Source: JBBQZO01 sp038207625 (GTDB lineage: Bacteria > Pseudomonadota > Gammaproteobacteria > Burkholderiales > Burkholderiaceae_D). From it: DNA of 64,000 bases. The stretch is taken from contig JBBQZO010000008.1 of assembly GCA_038207625.1 (NCBI GenBank), positions 124,001 to 188,000 on the forward strand, in the 5' to 3' direction. The position numbers were made by a program, and so were the translations under genes. The notes under the pieces were generated by a model. The model ran no database searches. It saw only the letters and a list, made by a program, of their open reading frames with translations, and had not been told where the DNA came from. Below are positions 1 through 9,423 of the stretch, one piece after another (the first letter of the stretch is position 1; every line of letters starts with the position of its first letter).

Positions 1-355
1 CAGGAAGTCGAACGCTGGTCCTTCATGGCGGGTGGCCGCTGCGGGTTTGAACAAGCGCTACCTGTACCTCTATTGCGTTACTCAGTCGTGTGCGGCAGCG
101 CCGTGCGTACGTCGCGTCGTCATCGCCAGCAATCCAATGTGCGCCTTCGGGGCCACAATGGCGCATTGACCGCATTGCGCTCGATGGCGGGCTTGGCGGG
201 CGACTGCACCAGGTAACGAGCCGATCATCTGGCATGCAGCTGCGCGCGCCGACACTGGCTGTCCAAGCAATCACCGTCAGCAAGCGCGCATGGGCGCGTT
301 GTCTGCTTGACGTTCGCGCACGGCGAGCCGCTGGCGCGCTGGTGCGGCCGGCGTG
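1..355. other. Window start without a convincing gene
   Basis: Short open frames exist on both strands but none has a ribosome binding site, a recognisable domain or normal amino-acid composition. They look like chance frames in GC-rich DNA. The region lies just downstream of the decayed phosphodiesterase fragment and may be further eroded sequence. Confidence 0.5.
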
Positions 356-700
356 TCAGCCATCGACAGCCGGTCGCCCCGGAGTGGGATCGTCGCTGAA
401 TAAGCCATCGATGCCGCCCGCCAGGTAGCGTTTCATTTCCGCCACAGAGTCTGCCGGATTGCGCGCATTCTCGCCGTTGGCGTCGCGACAGTCCGCCGCC
501 AGGTAGCGGTTTTCCGGGCGGACGATGCCAGTGTGCACCAGCAGGCCGGCCGTGTGCGCGTCTTTCACCAGCCTGCTGGGCGCGCCCAGACGCGCGTGCT
601 GGCCCGGCAGGATGACGGCGCAGATTGGCGCGCCGTGCCAGTTTGCTGCGCAGGGAGGTCCGCTTGGCGATCTCGAAGGACGGACGTTCCAGCGGCGCGC
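356..700 (-). pseudogene. Decayed glycerophosphodiester phosphodiesterase C-terminus
   Basis: Read on the minus strand, the last ~75 codons before the stop at 356-358 resemble the C-terminal barrel part of GlpQ/UgpQ-type phosphodiesterases. The pieces LVKDAHTAGLLVH, RPENRYLAAD and GGIDGLFSDDP match the family pattern of a histidine-bearing strand followed by a G-[IV]-D-G-[FL]-F-[ST]-D tail. The preceding segment (SFEIAKRTSLRSKLA, about 637-690) resembles the family's next conserved stretch but lies in a different reading frame, so there is a frameshift near 620-640. The N-terminal motifs (GHRG, PEN, ExD) are absent from the upstream 250 bases. I infer a pseudogene that lost its N-terminal two thirds. 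The exact upstream limit is uncertain. Confidence 0.55.
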
Positions 701-1022
701 TGGTGCAGGGTTGCCGCCGATGGATGCTGCTGATGCGGCGCGGGAACACGGCGTGCCGGGGCAGGCCGCCCAGGACAAGGAGCAAATGACTGGTATCGTA
801 GGCTGGCGCTCGGATGCGCGATAAAATGCGTGAAAGATAGAATGTGTCGATCCGCGCTGCCGCCGGATCGAATGGACCCCTTGTCGAAAAGCGTTACTTG
901 AATATTGAACATATCGCCCTGCGTTGGCCAGCAATCAGGTTCGCCCCTGCCGTGAGCGTGACGGTGCGCTGCGCGTCAGCGGCGCCGCGTGTGCGCCCCG
1001 CTGCGCCTGAACGGACCCGGGC
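701..1022. other. Intergenic, no gene seen
   Basis: This stretch lies between the phosphodiesterase remnant and the next gene. No frame shows a domain or a good ribosome binding site. It could be further decayed upstream sequence of the remnant. Confidence 0.4.
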
Positions 1023-1382
1023 ATGAGCGCCGCAACGGCGTCGTCCAAACCCGGGCGCTTTCCCAGCACGCCCGGCACGCTGCGCGCCGAGGTGCTGGCG
1101 GTGCTGCTGGCGGGCGATGACATGACGGGCATGGAAAGCATTTTCGCGCATCGCAAAGTGGCGCTGGCCACCGTGATTCGCGCGCTCACACGCAAGTATG
1201 GCTGGCCGATCGAGCGCAGCGATTTCCCCACCAATACCGCCGACGGTCGCGCGGCGTGGGCCTCGGTATACGTACTGCCGTCCAGCGTGATCGACGCCGC
1301 GCTGGCGGCCGGCGGGCGCGACTGGCTCGATGGCATCAAGGCGGCGCGCCTGGCCCGTTCGCGCCGCCCCGTGCGCCGGTAG
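1023..1382 (+). CDS. Small hypothetical protein, HTH-like
   Basis: This is a 119-residue basic protein of unknown function. Residues ~17-55 (TLRAEVLAVLLAG...FAHRKVALATVIRALTRKYGWPIE) read like a compact helix-turn-helix or winged-helix unit, and the following part (RSDFPTNTADGRAAWASVYVLP) could form the wing. Proteins of this general layout occur in Burkholderiales chromosomes and phages, usually annotated as HTH-domain or hypothetical. The C-terminus is Arg-rich. No Shine-Dalgarno precedes the ATG, so the start is not secure. It converges with the secreted protein gene that ends at 1432. A DNA-binding role is inferred only. Confidence 0.55.
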   Translation: MSAATASSKPGRFPSTPGTLRAEVLAVLLAGDDMTGMESIFAHRKVALATVIRALTRKYGWPIERSDFPTNTADGRAAWASVYVLPSSVIDAALAAGGRDWLDGIKAARLARSRRPVRR

Positions 1383-1431
1383 GTGCGCGCCGCCGTGCGC
1401 CCCGCTGAGTGTGCGCCGCGCCGGCGCACCG

Positions 1432-2199
1432 TCACATTGGGTGTTTCGGCGTTTCCCGGTCGGGCGAGGCGACGATGATCAGGTAGGCCGTGCGGGTGCC
1501 ACCCGAATAACCGGAATACACAAACGGCAGCGCGTTGTGTTTGCTGGCCGCTTCCTTGTTCAAGCCAATGTCGGCGTTGCTGACACCGGGTGCATACACC
1601 ATGTAGTGCGGCGGAAACAGCGTCGTGATCGCCTTGGTCTTGATTGCGTAGTCGATGTCGCCCAACAGCATGTAGGCGATCCCGGTCTTGCTGGGGCTGC
1701 GCAATCGGCCTTCTGTGAAGCCGAGGTCGATGTCGCGCTTGATCTCGTCGGCCGTCGTCCCCTGCGCCAGCAATGCGCCGACGCGCAGCATGACCGGGAC
1801 AATACTGGCCGTTCCTTCCCGATCCCAGCAGGTCGGTCTGAGCGTCGTTTCTCCGGACTGTTGACCATCCCGATTGACCAGGCAGGTAAAGCCATTGTTA
1901 CCCTGCCTGGTTTGTGCGTAGCCATTCGGGCCAAACGTGTAGACTGTCGCATCGGCGCGCAAATGGGCCGGTGCCGCGCCCAGAGCCAGCTCGATTTCGT
2001 CCTGTACGGGCAACAAGGCGAGCGTGCGCGCTGCTTGGCTACCGTCCGACGCGGGTGCAGATTGCGCGCTCGCCTGCGATACAATCGAGCCTGCCAGCAG
2101 CAGCAAGACCAGATGGCGCGCCGGTGCATGCGTGGCGCGCCACGTCGGCTGTGGGATGGCTCCGGCGGAGGCTGGAAATTGGATGGACGATGACGACAT
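1432..2199 (-). CDS. Secreted protein of unknown function
   Basis: A 255-residue protein starting at MSSSSIQF; a longer in-frame start 44 codons upstream would place an implausible tail before the signal sequence. A hydrophobic segment (HLVLLLLAGSIVSQASAQ) ends in an ASA-Q signal-peptidase I site, so the protein is probably periplasmic or outer-membrane associated. The N-region before it is unusually long (about 25 residues). The mature part has a single pair of cysteines (FTCLVN and PTCWDRE) that could form a disulfide. I recognise no catalytic motif; the fold and function are unknown. It is a single-gene unit with no partner gene nearby. Confidence 0.6.
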   Translation of the reverse strand: MSSSSIQFPASAGAIPQPTWRATHAPARHLVLLLLAGSIVSQASAQSAPASDGSQAARTLALLPVQDEIELALGAAPAHLRADATVYTFGPNGYAQTRQGNNGFTCLVNRDGQQSGETTLRPTCWDREGTASIVPVMLRVGALLAQGTTADEIKRDIDLGFTEGRLRSPSKTGIAYMLLGDIDYAIKTKAITTLFPPHYMVYAPGVSNADIGLNKEAASKHNALPFVYSGYSGGTRTAYLIIVASPDRETPKHPM

Positions 2200-2841
2200 G
2201 GTGTGGCTTTCTGTGACGGTGATGGTATGGGCTGCGACGCCGGGCATCGTCAACGCCAGGCTCTGGCCCACGAACGAACGGACCAAGGGCACGACGCGAA
2301 TGGCGCGGATCGATTGTAGTTGCTCATGCAAACGAACGGTGCGCGCGGGCGTTGCGTAGTTTGGAATTGACTGTTGTGAAAGGCGGACTGACGAAGGCAG
2401 CGCTTTCTGGTGTCAATGTCGGGGCCTGGTGGGACTCACTGTGCCAATTGCAAAGCGATCGCACGGGCTTTTCGGGTGCCATGTGGGATGCATGCGCGGC
2501 CGGAACGCGGTCCGCCGGGCGCGCTTAGCTTGCCTGCACCGCCTGGCTGGCACGTGCCGGCGTCGCCCAATGGCTACCTGCCTGCCCACACGCTGTCACA
2601 GCCATGTCCTGCGCGAGCGAGCTTTGCTGGTTTGCCTGGGTAGTGCGTGTGCCGGGACGGACCGACACCGTTCGCGTCATGCAGCGTACGCAGCACCGAT
2701 GGCTTGCGTGGGCGGGGCGTTGACGTAGATCAAGGGTAACGCGCCGCTGAACGTATTTAATGAGGGACGCTCTGCGGTTTCGATGACAGGCGCAGGCGCT
2801 GGCTAGCGGCAGTGATAACAAGCGATCAACGGGAGCGTGCG
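2200..2841. other. Long intergenic region without a supported gene
   Basis: About 640 bases between the divergently transcribed secreted protein gene and fadD. The overlapping short frames on both strands are Cys/Arg/His-rich shadows without ribosome binding sites. It must hold the promoters of both flanking genes, but I cannot assign -35/-10 elements with confidence. Confidence 0.5.
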
Positions 2842-4551
2842 ATGGAAGCGATCTGGCTGAAAAATTATCCGCCGGGTGTGCCGGCCGACATCGACATGCA
2901 TGCATATGGTTCACTGACGCAACTGCTGCTGAACACCTGCCAGCGTTTCGGCGACGCGCCCGCCTACAGCAACCTGGGCACGACGATCAGTTATACCGAG
3001 CTTGAACGGGCCAGCCGCGCCTTCGCCGCCTACCTTCAGCAGACGTTGGGGCTGCGCAAGGGCGAGCGGGTGGCCTTGATGATGCCCAATTTACTGCAGT
3101 ATCCGATCGCCCTGTTCGGTGTGCTGCGCGCCGGCCTGGTGGTCGTCAACGTCAATCCGCAATATACGGCCGCCGAGCTGACGCACCAGCTCAAGGACTG
3201 CGGCGCGAGCGTGATCGTGGTGCTGGAAAATTTCGCCCACACCGTGCAGCAAGTGCTCGAACAGAACCCGGTACTGTCGCTGCGCGTGATCACCACCGAG
3301 GTGGGCGACATGCTGCCGGTGCTAAAAGAGTTGCTCACCAATGTGGTGGTCAAGCACGTCAAGCATCTGGTACCCCATTGGGAGATCGCCGGCGCGCGCG
3401 AGTTCAACGCGACCCTGCGCGAGGGGCGCGAGCTGCCCTTGACGGAGGTGGCGCAAAGCCTGGCCGACACCGCCTTCCTGCAATATACGGGCGGTACCAC
3501 CGGCGTGGCCAAGGGGGCCGTGCTCACGCACGGCAATCTGGTGGCCAATGTGCTGCAGATGACGGCCTGGCTGGCGCGCGACCTGGTCGAAGGGCGCGAG
3601 GTGTTCGTCTGCCCCTTGCCGCTGTATCACGTGTATGCGCTGACGTCGGCGCTGGTGCTGATGAAGATGGGCGCGCACACGGTGCTGGTGACCAATCCGC
3701 GCGACATGAAGGCGATGATTGCCGATCTGCGGCGTTATCCCTTCTCCGTCATCATCGGCGTCAACACCTTGTACCGGGCCTTGCTGGACGCGCCCGAATT
3801 TGCCGACGTCGACACGCGCAGCCTGAAGCTCACCAGCGCCGGCGGCATGGCGGTGCAGCGCGTGGTGGCCGAGCGCTGGAAGCGGCGCACCGGCGGGACC
3901 ATCATCGAAGGTTACGGCCTGACTGAAACGGCGCCGGTGGCGATCGCCAGTCCGCTGGGCATCGATGTCTGGGACGGCACGATCGGCATGCCGATCCCGT
4001 CGACCCAGGCCACCATCCTCGACGACGCCGGCCAGGAGTTGCCGATCGGCGAGGTTGGCGAGATCTGCGTGCGTGGCCCGCAAGTGATGCCCGGCTACTG
4101 GAACTTGCCCTCTGAAACGACGCAGGCGTTCACCAGCGACGGCTGGTTGCGCACGGGCGACCTCGGCTATGTCGATCAGCGCGGCTATTTCCGTATCACC
4201 GACCGCAAGAAGGACCTGATCATCGTATCGGGCTTTAATGTGTACCCGAACCAGATCGAGGATGTCGTGGCGCTGCATCCGGGCGTGGCCGAGGTCGCGG
4301 CAATCGGCGCGCACGACGACAAGTCCGGCGAAGTGGTCAAGATCATCGTCGTCAAAGCCGATCCGGCGTTGACCGAGGCGAGCCTGCTGGAGCATTGCCG
4401 GCTGCATCTGACCGGGTATAAAATGCCCAAGATCGTCGAGTTCCGTGACGAAGCCTTGCCCAAGACGAACCTGGGGAAAATTTTGCGCCGCCAGTTGCGC
4501 CAGCCGGCACAGCCGCAGCCGCAGCCGAATTCGGCGCGCGCGGCGCAGTAA
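2842..4551 (+). CDS. fadD: Long-chain fatty acid-CoA ligase
   Basis: Activates long-chain fatty acids to acyl-CoA via an acyl-adenylate, at the inner membrane, feeding beta-oxidation and lipid recycling. The 569-residue product is an ANL adenylating enzyme of normal FadD length. The P-loop YTGGTTGVAKG lies at ~215-225, GYGLTETAP follows in the adenylation core, then the hinge/linker motif (GYFRITDRKKD), and the catalytic lysine in PKTNLGK near the C-terminus. I place the start at MEAIWLKNYPPG because CGGGAG lies about 8 bases upstream; a Met 10 codons earlier has no such site. The C-terminal tail is Gln/Pro-rich. It stands alone, followed by 200 bases before the cyclase gene. Confidence 0.93.
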   Translation: MEAIWLKNYPPGVPADIDMHAYGSLTQLLLNTCQRFGDAPAYSNLGTTISYTELERASRAFAAYLQQTLGLRKGERVALMMPNLLQYPIALFGVLRAGLVVVNVNPQYTAAELTHQLKDCGASVIVVLENFAHTVQQVLEQNPVLSLRVITTEVGDMLPVLKELLTNVVVKHVKHLVPHWEIAGAREFNATLREGRELPLTEVAQSLADTAFLQYTGGTTGVAKGAVLTHGNLVANVLQMTAWLARDLVEGREVFVCPLPLYHVYALTSALVLMKMGAHTVLVTNPRDMKAMIADLRRYPFSVIIGVNTLYRALLDAPEFADVDTRSLKLTSAGGMAVQRVVAERWKRRTGGTIIEGYGLTETAPVAIASPLGIDVWDGTIGMPIPSTQATILDDAGQELPIGEVGEICVRGPQVMPGYWNLPSETTQAFTSDGWLRTGDLGYVDQRGYFRITDRKKDLIIVSGFNVYPNQIEDVVALHPGVAEVAAIGAHDDKSGEVVKIIVVKADPALTEASLLEHCRLHLTGYKMPKIVEFRDEALPKTNLGKILRRQLRQPAQPQPQPNSARAAQ

Positions 4552-4752
4552 GCGGGGCGGGGCGGCCGCTGCGGGGACAGCCCATGCGCGCGCTGCCGTC
4601 CTTGAGGGCGTCAATGTGGCGTCAGCGCCAGCGTCAGCGACAAAAAAGATGTGCTGCGCCAGCGCAAGTTGTGGACAATTCGATAGAATGTTGTATTGTG
4701 AAAATACGCGAATTGTTCGCCGCGCATCCGCCACTGCGTAGGAAGGCAAGCC

Positions 4753-6222
4753 ATGACCGATTTGCCCGTCGGCGATCAGGTGTATCTGTCAACCGTGCCC
4801 GCCGGAACGCGCGCGCGCCGCCTCGCGTTGGCGGTCGTGCTGCCATCGCTGGCCATCTTCCTGATTCTGGTGCCGTACGCGACGACCCCTTTGCGTCCGA
4901 TCTGGGCGTTCATTCCCTGCTACGAATCGGCGCTGGTGATCAGCGACCTGATCACTGCGGCGCTGCTGCTGGGCCAGTTTAACGCGACCCGCTCGGGCGC
5001 TTTGCTGGCGCTGGGCAATGGCTATCTGTTTACCGCCTTGATGACGATCGTGCACGCGCTCACTTTCCCCGGTCTGTTCGCGCCGGGCGGGCTGCTGGGC
5101 GCCGGCGCGCAGAGCACCGCCTGGATGTACATGCTCTGGCATGGCGGTTTTCCGCTGTTCGTGATTGGCTACAGCCTGTTGCGCAATCGCGAAGCGCGCC
5201 GCGTGCGTCGCGCGCGCCACTCGCCGGCGGGCCTGATCGTCGCCAGCGCGGCGGCCACGGCCGCGCTGGTCGGTGTGCTGGCCGTCACCGCGATCGGCGG
5301 GCAGGGTGTGCTGCCCAGCGTGATCAGCAATAACCACTACACGCCGACGATGATCTTCGTCGCCGGCAGCGTCTGGTCGCTCAGCGTGATCGCCATGCTG
5401 GCGGTGGGCCGCAAGCGCCCATACTCGATCCTTGACCTGTGGTTGATGATAGTGCTGTGCGCGTGGCTGATCGATATCGGTTTGTCGGCGCTGCTCAACA
5501 ACGCGCGCTTTGACCTGGGCTTCTATGCGGGCCGGGTGTACGGCCTGCTGGCGGCCAACTTCGTGCTGCTGGTGCTGCTGGCCGAAAACAGCGCGCTGTA
5601 CCGCGACCTGGTCAAGATGGCCGACGAATTGCGCCACATGACGGCGCTCGATGCGCTGACCGGGATCGCCAACCGGCGCGCCTTCGACCTGGCGCTCGAG
5701 CGCGAATGGCGCTGCGCGCTGCGCAACGCGGCGCCGCTGTCGCTGCTGATGATCGACATCGACTATTTCAAGCACTTCAATGACGGCTATGGCCATGTGC
5801 AGGGCGATCAGTGCCTGCGCGCGGTGGCCAAGTTGCTGGCCGAGTCGGTGCGGCGCGCCGGCGACCTGGCCGCGCGCTATGGCGGCGAGGAGTTCGCGAT
5901 CCTGTTGCCGTGCACCGAGGCGGGCGACGCCCAGCAGCTGGGCCAGCGCATCTGCCACGCGCTGGCCCAGCTGGCGCTGCCGCACGAGCATTCGCAGGCG
6001 GCCGGGCATGTGACGGTGAGCATTGGCGTGGCCTGCCACGTGCCAGCGCCGGCCTCGCAGGGACAAGCGGCGGCGCCGTTCGCAGGCCTGTCGGCGGCGC
6101 TGCTGGTCGAGTCGGCCGACCAGGCGCTGTATGCGCGCAAGTCGCTCGGCCGCAATGGCGTCTCGCTGGGCCGGCTCGGCGCGGCGCCGGGCGCGCCACG
6201 CGCGGCGGCCGCGACGGCGTAA
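4753..6222 (+). CDS. Diguanylate cyclase with MASE4 membrane sensor
   Basis: Makes cyclic di-GMP from two GTP. Residues ~25-285 form a multi-span membrane domain of MASE4 type, with the typical IPCYESALVISDLITA and TAWMYMLWHGGFPL segments. A GGDEF domain follows from ~300. The active-site signature is GGEEF at residues 377-381, and an RxxD product-inhibition site (RAGD) lies exactly five residues before it, so the enzyme should be active and feedback-inhibited. There is no EAL domain. The C-terminal Ala/Pro-rich tail is low complexity. The next gene starts after ~280 bases and encodes a hybrid kinase, so this is a signalling neighbourhood, but I see no shared operon evidence. Confidence 0.93.
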   Translation: MTDLPVGDQVYLSTVPAGTRARRLALAVVLPSLAIFLILVPYATTPLRPIWAFIPCYESALVISDLITAALLLGQFNATRSGALLALGNGYLFTALMTIVHALTFPGLFAPGGLLGAGAQSTAWMYMLWHGGFPLFVIGYSLLRNREARRVRRARHSPAGLIVASAAATAALVGVLAVTAIGGQGVLPSVISNNHYTPTMIFVAGSVWSLSVIAMLAVGRKRPYSILDLWLMIVLCAWLIDIGLSALLNNARFDLGFYAGRVYGLLAANFVLLVLLAENSALYRDLVKMADELRHMTALDALTGIANRRAFDLALEREWRCALRNAAPLSLLMIDIDYFKHFNDGYGHVQGDQCLRAVAKLLAESVRRAGDLAARYGGEEFAILLPCTEAGDAQQLGQRICHALAQLALPHEHSQAAGHVTVSIGVACHVPAPASQGQAAAPFAGLSAALLVESADQALYARKSLGRNGVSLGRLGAAPGAPRAAAATA

Positions 6223-6416
6223 ATCCCGACCCCGCTGGGCCGGCAGCGGCGGCAGCGGCGCGGCCCGCCTGAGACCGGCCGTTGTTGCAGACGTGCCGAC
6301 AGGGTTGTGGGGGCGCTGGTGACGGCTTACAATACGGAAACATAACGCCCGCGTGCTGCGTGCGCCGGCCGCCGTTGCCGCCCGTTTGCGCCGGCGGCGC
6401 CCGTTCACAGGAGTTC

Positions 6417-6509
6417 ATGGTGGTTTCGACGATACGCGTGGGCTGGACGACATGCTGGGCTGCGCGCGTGCGCGCCGGGCCGGCCCGCGTGTGCGGGCCG
6501 CGCCGATGA
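6417..6509 (+). CDS. Possible 30-residue leader ORF coupled to kinase
   Basis: An ATG at 6417 is preceded by ACAGGAG at good spacing and opens a 30-codon frame rich in Arg, Ala and Val. Its TGA overlaps the ATG of the hybrid kinase (ATGA at 6506-6509). The kinase start has no Shine-Dalgarno of its own, so translation could be coupled through this leader. Alternatively, the kinase begins at another in-frame Met (6452 or 6530) and the leader is chance. No homology is recognised. Confidence 0.35.
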   Translation: MVVSTIRVGWTTCWAARVRAGPARVCGPRR

Positions 6510-9010
6510 ACCCGTCGGCGCTGTCGCTGATGGCACGCACTCCTTGGCGTGGCAGGATCCGCCTGACCCAGCTGACGCTGGCCATCGGGGTGTTCCTGAT
6601 CGCGGCGATCGGCGTGGGTACGGTGGTGTCGGCGCTGATGCTGCGCGCCGAAGTGATCAACGAGTGGCGCTCCCAGCTGAGCAACACGTCGCTGATCATC
6701 GCCGAGAAGACGGCGCAGGAAATGGCGGCGACCTACATGGTGCTCGACCGGATCACCGAGGGCATCAAGACGGTGGGCATCCAGAACGCGGCCGACCTGC
6801 GCAGCCGCATGGCCATCGTCGAGGTGTACGACGTGATGCGCGACCGTACCGCCAGCCTGCGCCAGATCGACGTGGCCTCGATCGTCGCGGCCAACGGCGA
6901 CATGATCAATTTCACCCGCTCCTATCCGGCGCCGCCGATCAACCTGGCCGATCGCGACTATTTTCAGGAGCATGTGCGCAATCCCGACCTGGGTGTGCAT
7001 ATCAGCAAGCCGTTTCGCAACAAGGGCAACGGCAAGTGGACGTTTTACCTGAGCCGGCGCCTGAACGGCAGCGCCGGCGAGTTCATCGGCGTGGCGCTGG
7101 TGGGCGTGTCGTGCGATTTTTTCACCGACTTCTACCGCAAGGTGCACCTGGGCGACGGCGCCAACATCACGCTGTACCGGCGCGACTTCACGCTGCTGGC
7201 GCGCTTCCCCCATGTCGATGCGCTGATGGGCGAGGTCAACCGCTCGGGCACGTCGTACAAGGTGATCGAGGTCATGAAGAAGACCGACGACGTGCTGGTG
7301 ACGTCGTCGGCCCGCTTCGCCGACGACGGACGCGAAGTGTACCGGATGGGCGCGCCGCGGCTGGTCAACAATTTTCCGCTGATCGTCGCCGTCACCATCA
7401 CCAGCGACCTGTTCCTGGCCGACTGGTATCGGGTCGTCAAGGTGATCGGCGCGGTGTCGGCGGCGAGCATCGCGGCGATGGCGTTCTGCTTCGTGCTGCT
7501 GCTGCGCGTATTGCGCCGGCGCGAGCGCGACATGGCCGCGACCCAGGAGTTGCAGCGCCAGGCCGAGGCGGCCAGCCGCGCCAAGTCCGAGTTCCTGGCC
7601 ATGATGAGCCACGAGATCCGCACGCCGTTGACGTCCATCATCGGTTTCGCCGAACTGATGGAGAGCGCGCCGCACAGCATCGAGAAGGGCGAGGCCGGCC
7701 AGGCCATCTTGCGCAACGGACGCCACCTGCTGCACGTGATCAACGACATCCTCGACTTGTCCAAGATCGAGGCGGGCCAGCTGCACATCGAGCAGATCGG
7801 CTTCTCGCCACTCGAGCTGATCTGGCTGCTCGACTCGACCATCGGCGCGCAGGCGCGCGGCAAGGGCATCGCCTTCGACACCACGGTGCAGTATCCGATG
7901 CCGGCGCGGGTGATCGGCGACCCGACCCGCTGGAAGCAGATCCTGTTCAACCTGTACGGCAACGCCGTCAAGTTCACCGAGCAGGGCGGGGTGGCCGTGA
8001 CGCTGTCGTACCGCGACGGCATGCTTGTGTGCAGCGTGCGCGACACCGGCATCGGCATGAGCGAGGCGCAGTTGGCCGGCCTGTTCAAACCGTTTGCGCA
8101 GGCCGACGGGACCGTCACGCGCAAGTACGGCGGCACCGGCCTGGGCCTGCATCTGGTGCGCCAGCTGGCCGACAAAATGCACGGCTCGGTGACGGTCGCC
8201 AGCGTGCCCGGGCAGGGCTCGGTGTTTACCAGCGAGGTTGCGGCGCCGCCGGCGCCGGACACGGCGTGGCTGGATGCGGCGCCGGCGCCGCCCGCACCGA
8301 ATGCCACGTCGGCGCCGACGGCGCAGCACCTGCACGGCTTCGTGCTGCTGGCCGAGGACGGCCCGGACAACCGCAAGCTGATCGGCGCCTATCTGGGGCG
8401 GCTGGGACTCGCTTATGCGACGGTGGAGAACGGCGCGCTGGCGGTCGAACAGGCGATGCGGGTACACTTTGATGTGCTGCTGATGGACATGCAGATGCCG
8501 GTCATGGATGGCCTGAGCGCGACCAAGATGCTGCGCGCGACCGGCTACGGCGGGCCGATCGTGGCGCTGACGGCCAACGTGATGCAAGACGACGTGGCGC
8601 GCTATCTGGCCTCCGGCTGCGACGCCTGCGTCGGCAAGCCGATCGACTTTGCCGAATTCACCCGCGTGCTGGCCGAGGTACTGGGTCAGTCGGACCGGGG
8701 CGAGGTGCTGGCGGTCGGTGAGCTGCCCGAATTTCGCGCGCTGCGCAACGAGTTTGAAGGCGCATTGGGCGCACGCCTGTTGCAGCTGAAGGCCAGCGTC
8801 GAGGCGGGCGACTGGGCGCGCGCCGAGCAGCTGGCGCACAGCCTGAAAGGCTCGGCCGGCTCGTTTGGCTACGGCAGCGTGACCGACGCGGCGCGCGCGC
8901 TCGAGACACAGGTGCGCGCCGGCGCGCCCGCTGCGGCGCTGCAGGCGCTGCAGCAGCTGCTGGCGCTGGACGACATACAGATTTTTCTATCGGCGAAGGA
9001 ACCGCAATGA
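6506..9010 (+). CDS. Hybrid sensor kinase (Cache-HisKA-HATPase-REC-HPt)
   Basis: A multi-step phosphorelay sensor of 834 residues from the ATG at 6506. A transmembrane helix near residue 15-45 is followed by a periplasmic double-Cache-like region (LADRDYFQEHV...GKWTFYLSRRL is typical), a second membrane helix near 310-330, then HisKA with phospho-His369 in MSHEIRTPL. The ATPase has an N-box (FNLYGNAVKF), G1 (DTGIGM) and G2 (GGTGLGL). A receiver domain with Asp661 (LLMDMQMPVMDG) follows, and an HPt domain with His778 (AHSLKGSAGSFG). All phosphotransfer residues are present. The stop overlaps the start of a single-domain receiver gene by ATGA, so the two are surely translated together. The ligand is unknown. 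Confidence 0.92.
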   Translation: MNPSALSLMARTPWRGRIRLTQLTLAIGVFLIAAIGVGTVVSALMLRAEVINEWRSQLSNTSLIIAEKTAQEMAATYMVLDRITEGIKTVGIQNAADLRSRMAIVEVYDVMRDRTASLRQIDVASIVAANGDMINFTRSYPAPPINLADRDYFQEHVRNPDLGVHISKPFRNKGNGKWTFYLSRRLNGSAGEFIGVALVGVSCDFFTDFYRKVHLGDGANITLYRRDFTLLARFPHVDALMGEVNRSGTSYKVIEVMKKTDDVLVTSSARFADDGREVYRMGAPRLVNNFPLIVAVTITSDLFLADWYRVVKVIGAVSAASIAAMAFCFVLLLRVLRRRERDMAATQELQRQAEAASRAKSEFLAMMSHEIRTPLTSIIGFAELMESAPHSIEKGEAGQAILRNGRHLLHVINDILDLSKIEAGQLHIEQIGFSPLELIWLLDSTIGAQARGKGIAFDTTVQYPMPARVIGDPTRWKQILFNLYGNAVKFTEQGGVAVTLSYRDGMLVCSVRDTGIGMSEAQLAGLFKPFAQADGTVTRKYGGTGLGLHLVRQLADKMHGSVTVASVPGQGSVFTSEVAAPPAPDTAWLDAAPAPPAPNATSAPTAQHLHGFVLLAEDGPDNRKLIGAYLGRLGLAYATVENGALAVEQAMRVHFDVLLMDMQMPVMDGLSATKMLRATGYGGPIVALTANVMQDDVARYLASGCDACVGKPIDFAEFTRVLAEVLGQSDRGEVLAVGELPEFRALRNEFEGALGARLLQLKASVEAGDWARAEQLAHSLKGSAGSFGYGSVTDAARALETQVRAGAPAAALQALQQLLALDDIQIFLSAKEPQ

Positions 9011-9399
9011 ACAAAGACAAGCTGGAGATTTTGATCGCCGACGACGAGGGCGAGATGCGCGCGCTGCTCGCCTCGGTGTTGCGCAGTTGCGGGTTCCTGT
9101 TCATCCACCACGCATCGAACGGCGCCGAGGCGCTGCGCATGCTGGGCCAGAAGGACCACGTGATCAACATCGCCTTCCTCGACATCACCATGCCCGGCAT
9201 GAGCGGGATCGACGTGCTCAAGCAGGCCAAGCAAGTGCGCCCGGATTGTTTTTGCGTCATCGTCAGCGGGCACAGCGACCTCGATAACGTGCGCGGGGCA
9301 CTCGAGGCGGGCGCGCGCGGCTTCATCGTCAAGCCGTATAACACCCAGAAGATACTGGACGTGCTGACCAAGTTTGAAAAGGAAATGGCGCCGCCGTAA
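9007..9399 (+). CDS. Single-domain response regulator
   Basis: A 130-residue receiver domain with no output domain. Acidic pocket residues lie in IADDEGE, the phospho-acceptor is Asp59 in AFLDITMPG, the switch Ser/Thr region is VIVSGHS and the conserved Lys is in IVKPY. It overlaps the upstream hybrid kinase (ATGA). Since that kinase carries its own receiver and HPt, this protein is the likely final phosphoryl acceptor of the HPt and would act by protein-protein contact. The target is not in the window; the diguanylate cyclase upstream is a candidate only by proximity. Confidence 0.9.
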   Translation: MNKDKLEILIADDEGEMRALLASVLRSCGFLFIHHASNGAEALRMLGQKDHVINIAFLDITMPGMSGIDVLKQAKQVRPDCFCVIVSGHSDLDNVRGALEAGARGFIVKPYNTQKILDVLTKFEKEMAPP

Positions 9400-9423
9400 T
9401 GGCGCCAGACGGCCACCGCCGCC

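Noticed and set aside
2410..2914. Small frames on both strands before fadD
   Set aside because: No ribosome binding site, odd Cys/His/Arg composition and overlap on opposite strands.
5777..8839. A 1,020-codon open frame antisense to the cyclase and hybrid kinase genes
   Set aside because: It mirrors the GC-rich codon bias of the two real genes, is full of Arg/His/Gln, has no domain or ribosome binding site, and the plus-strand genes have complete catalytic motifs.
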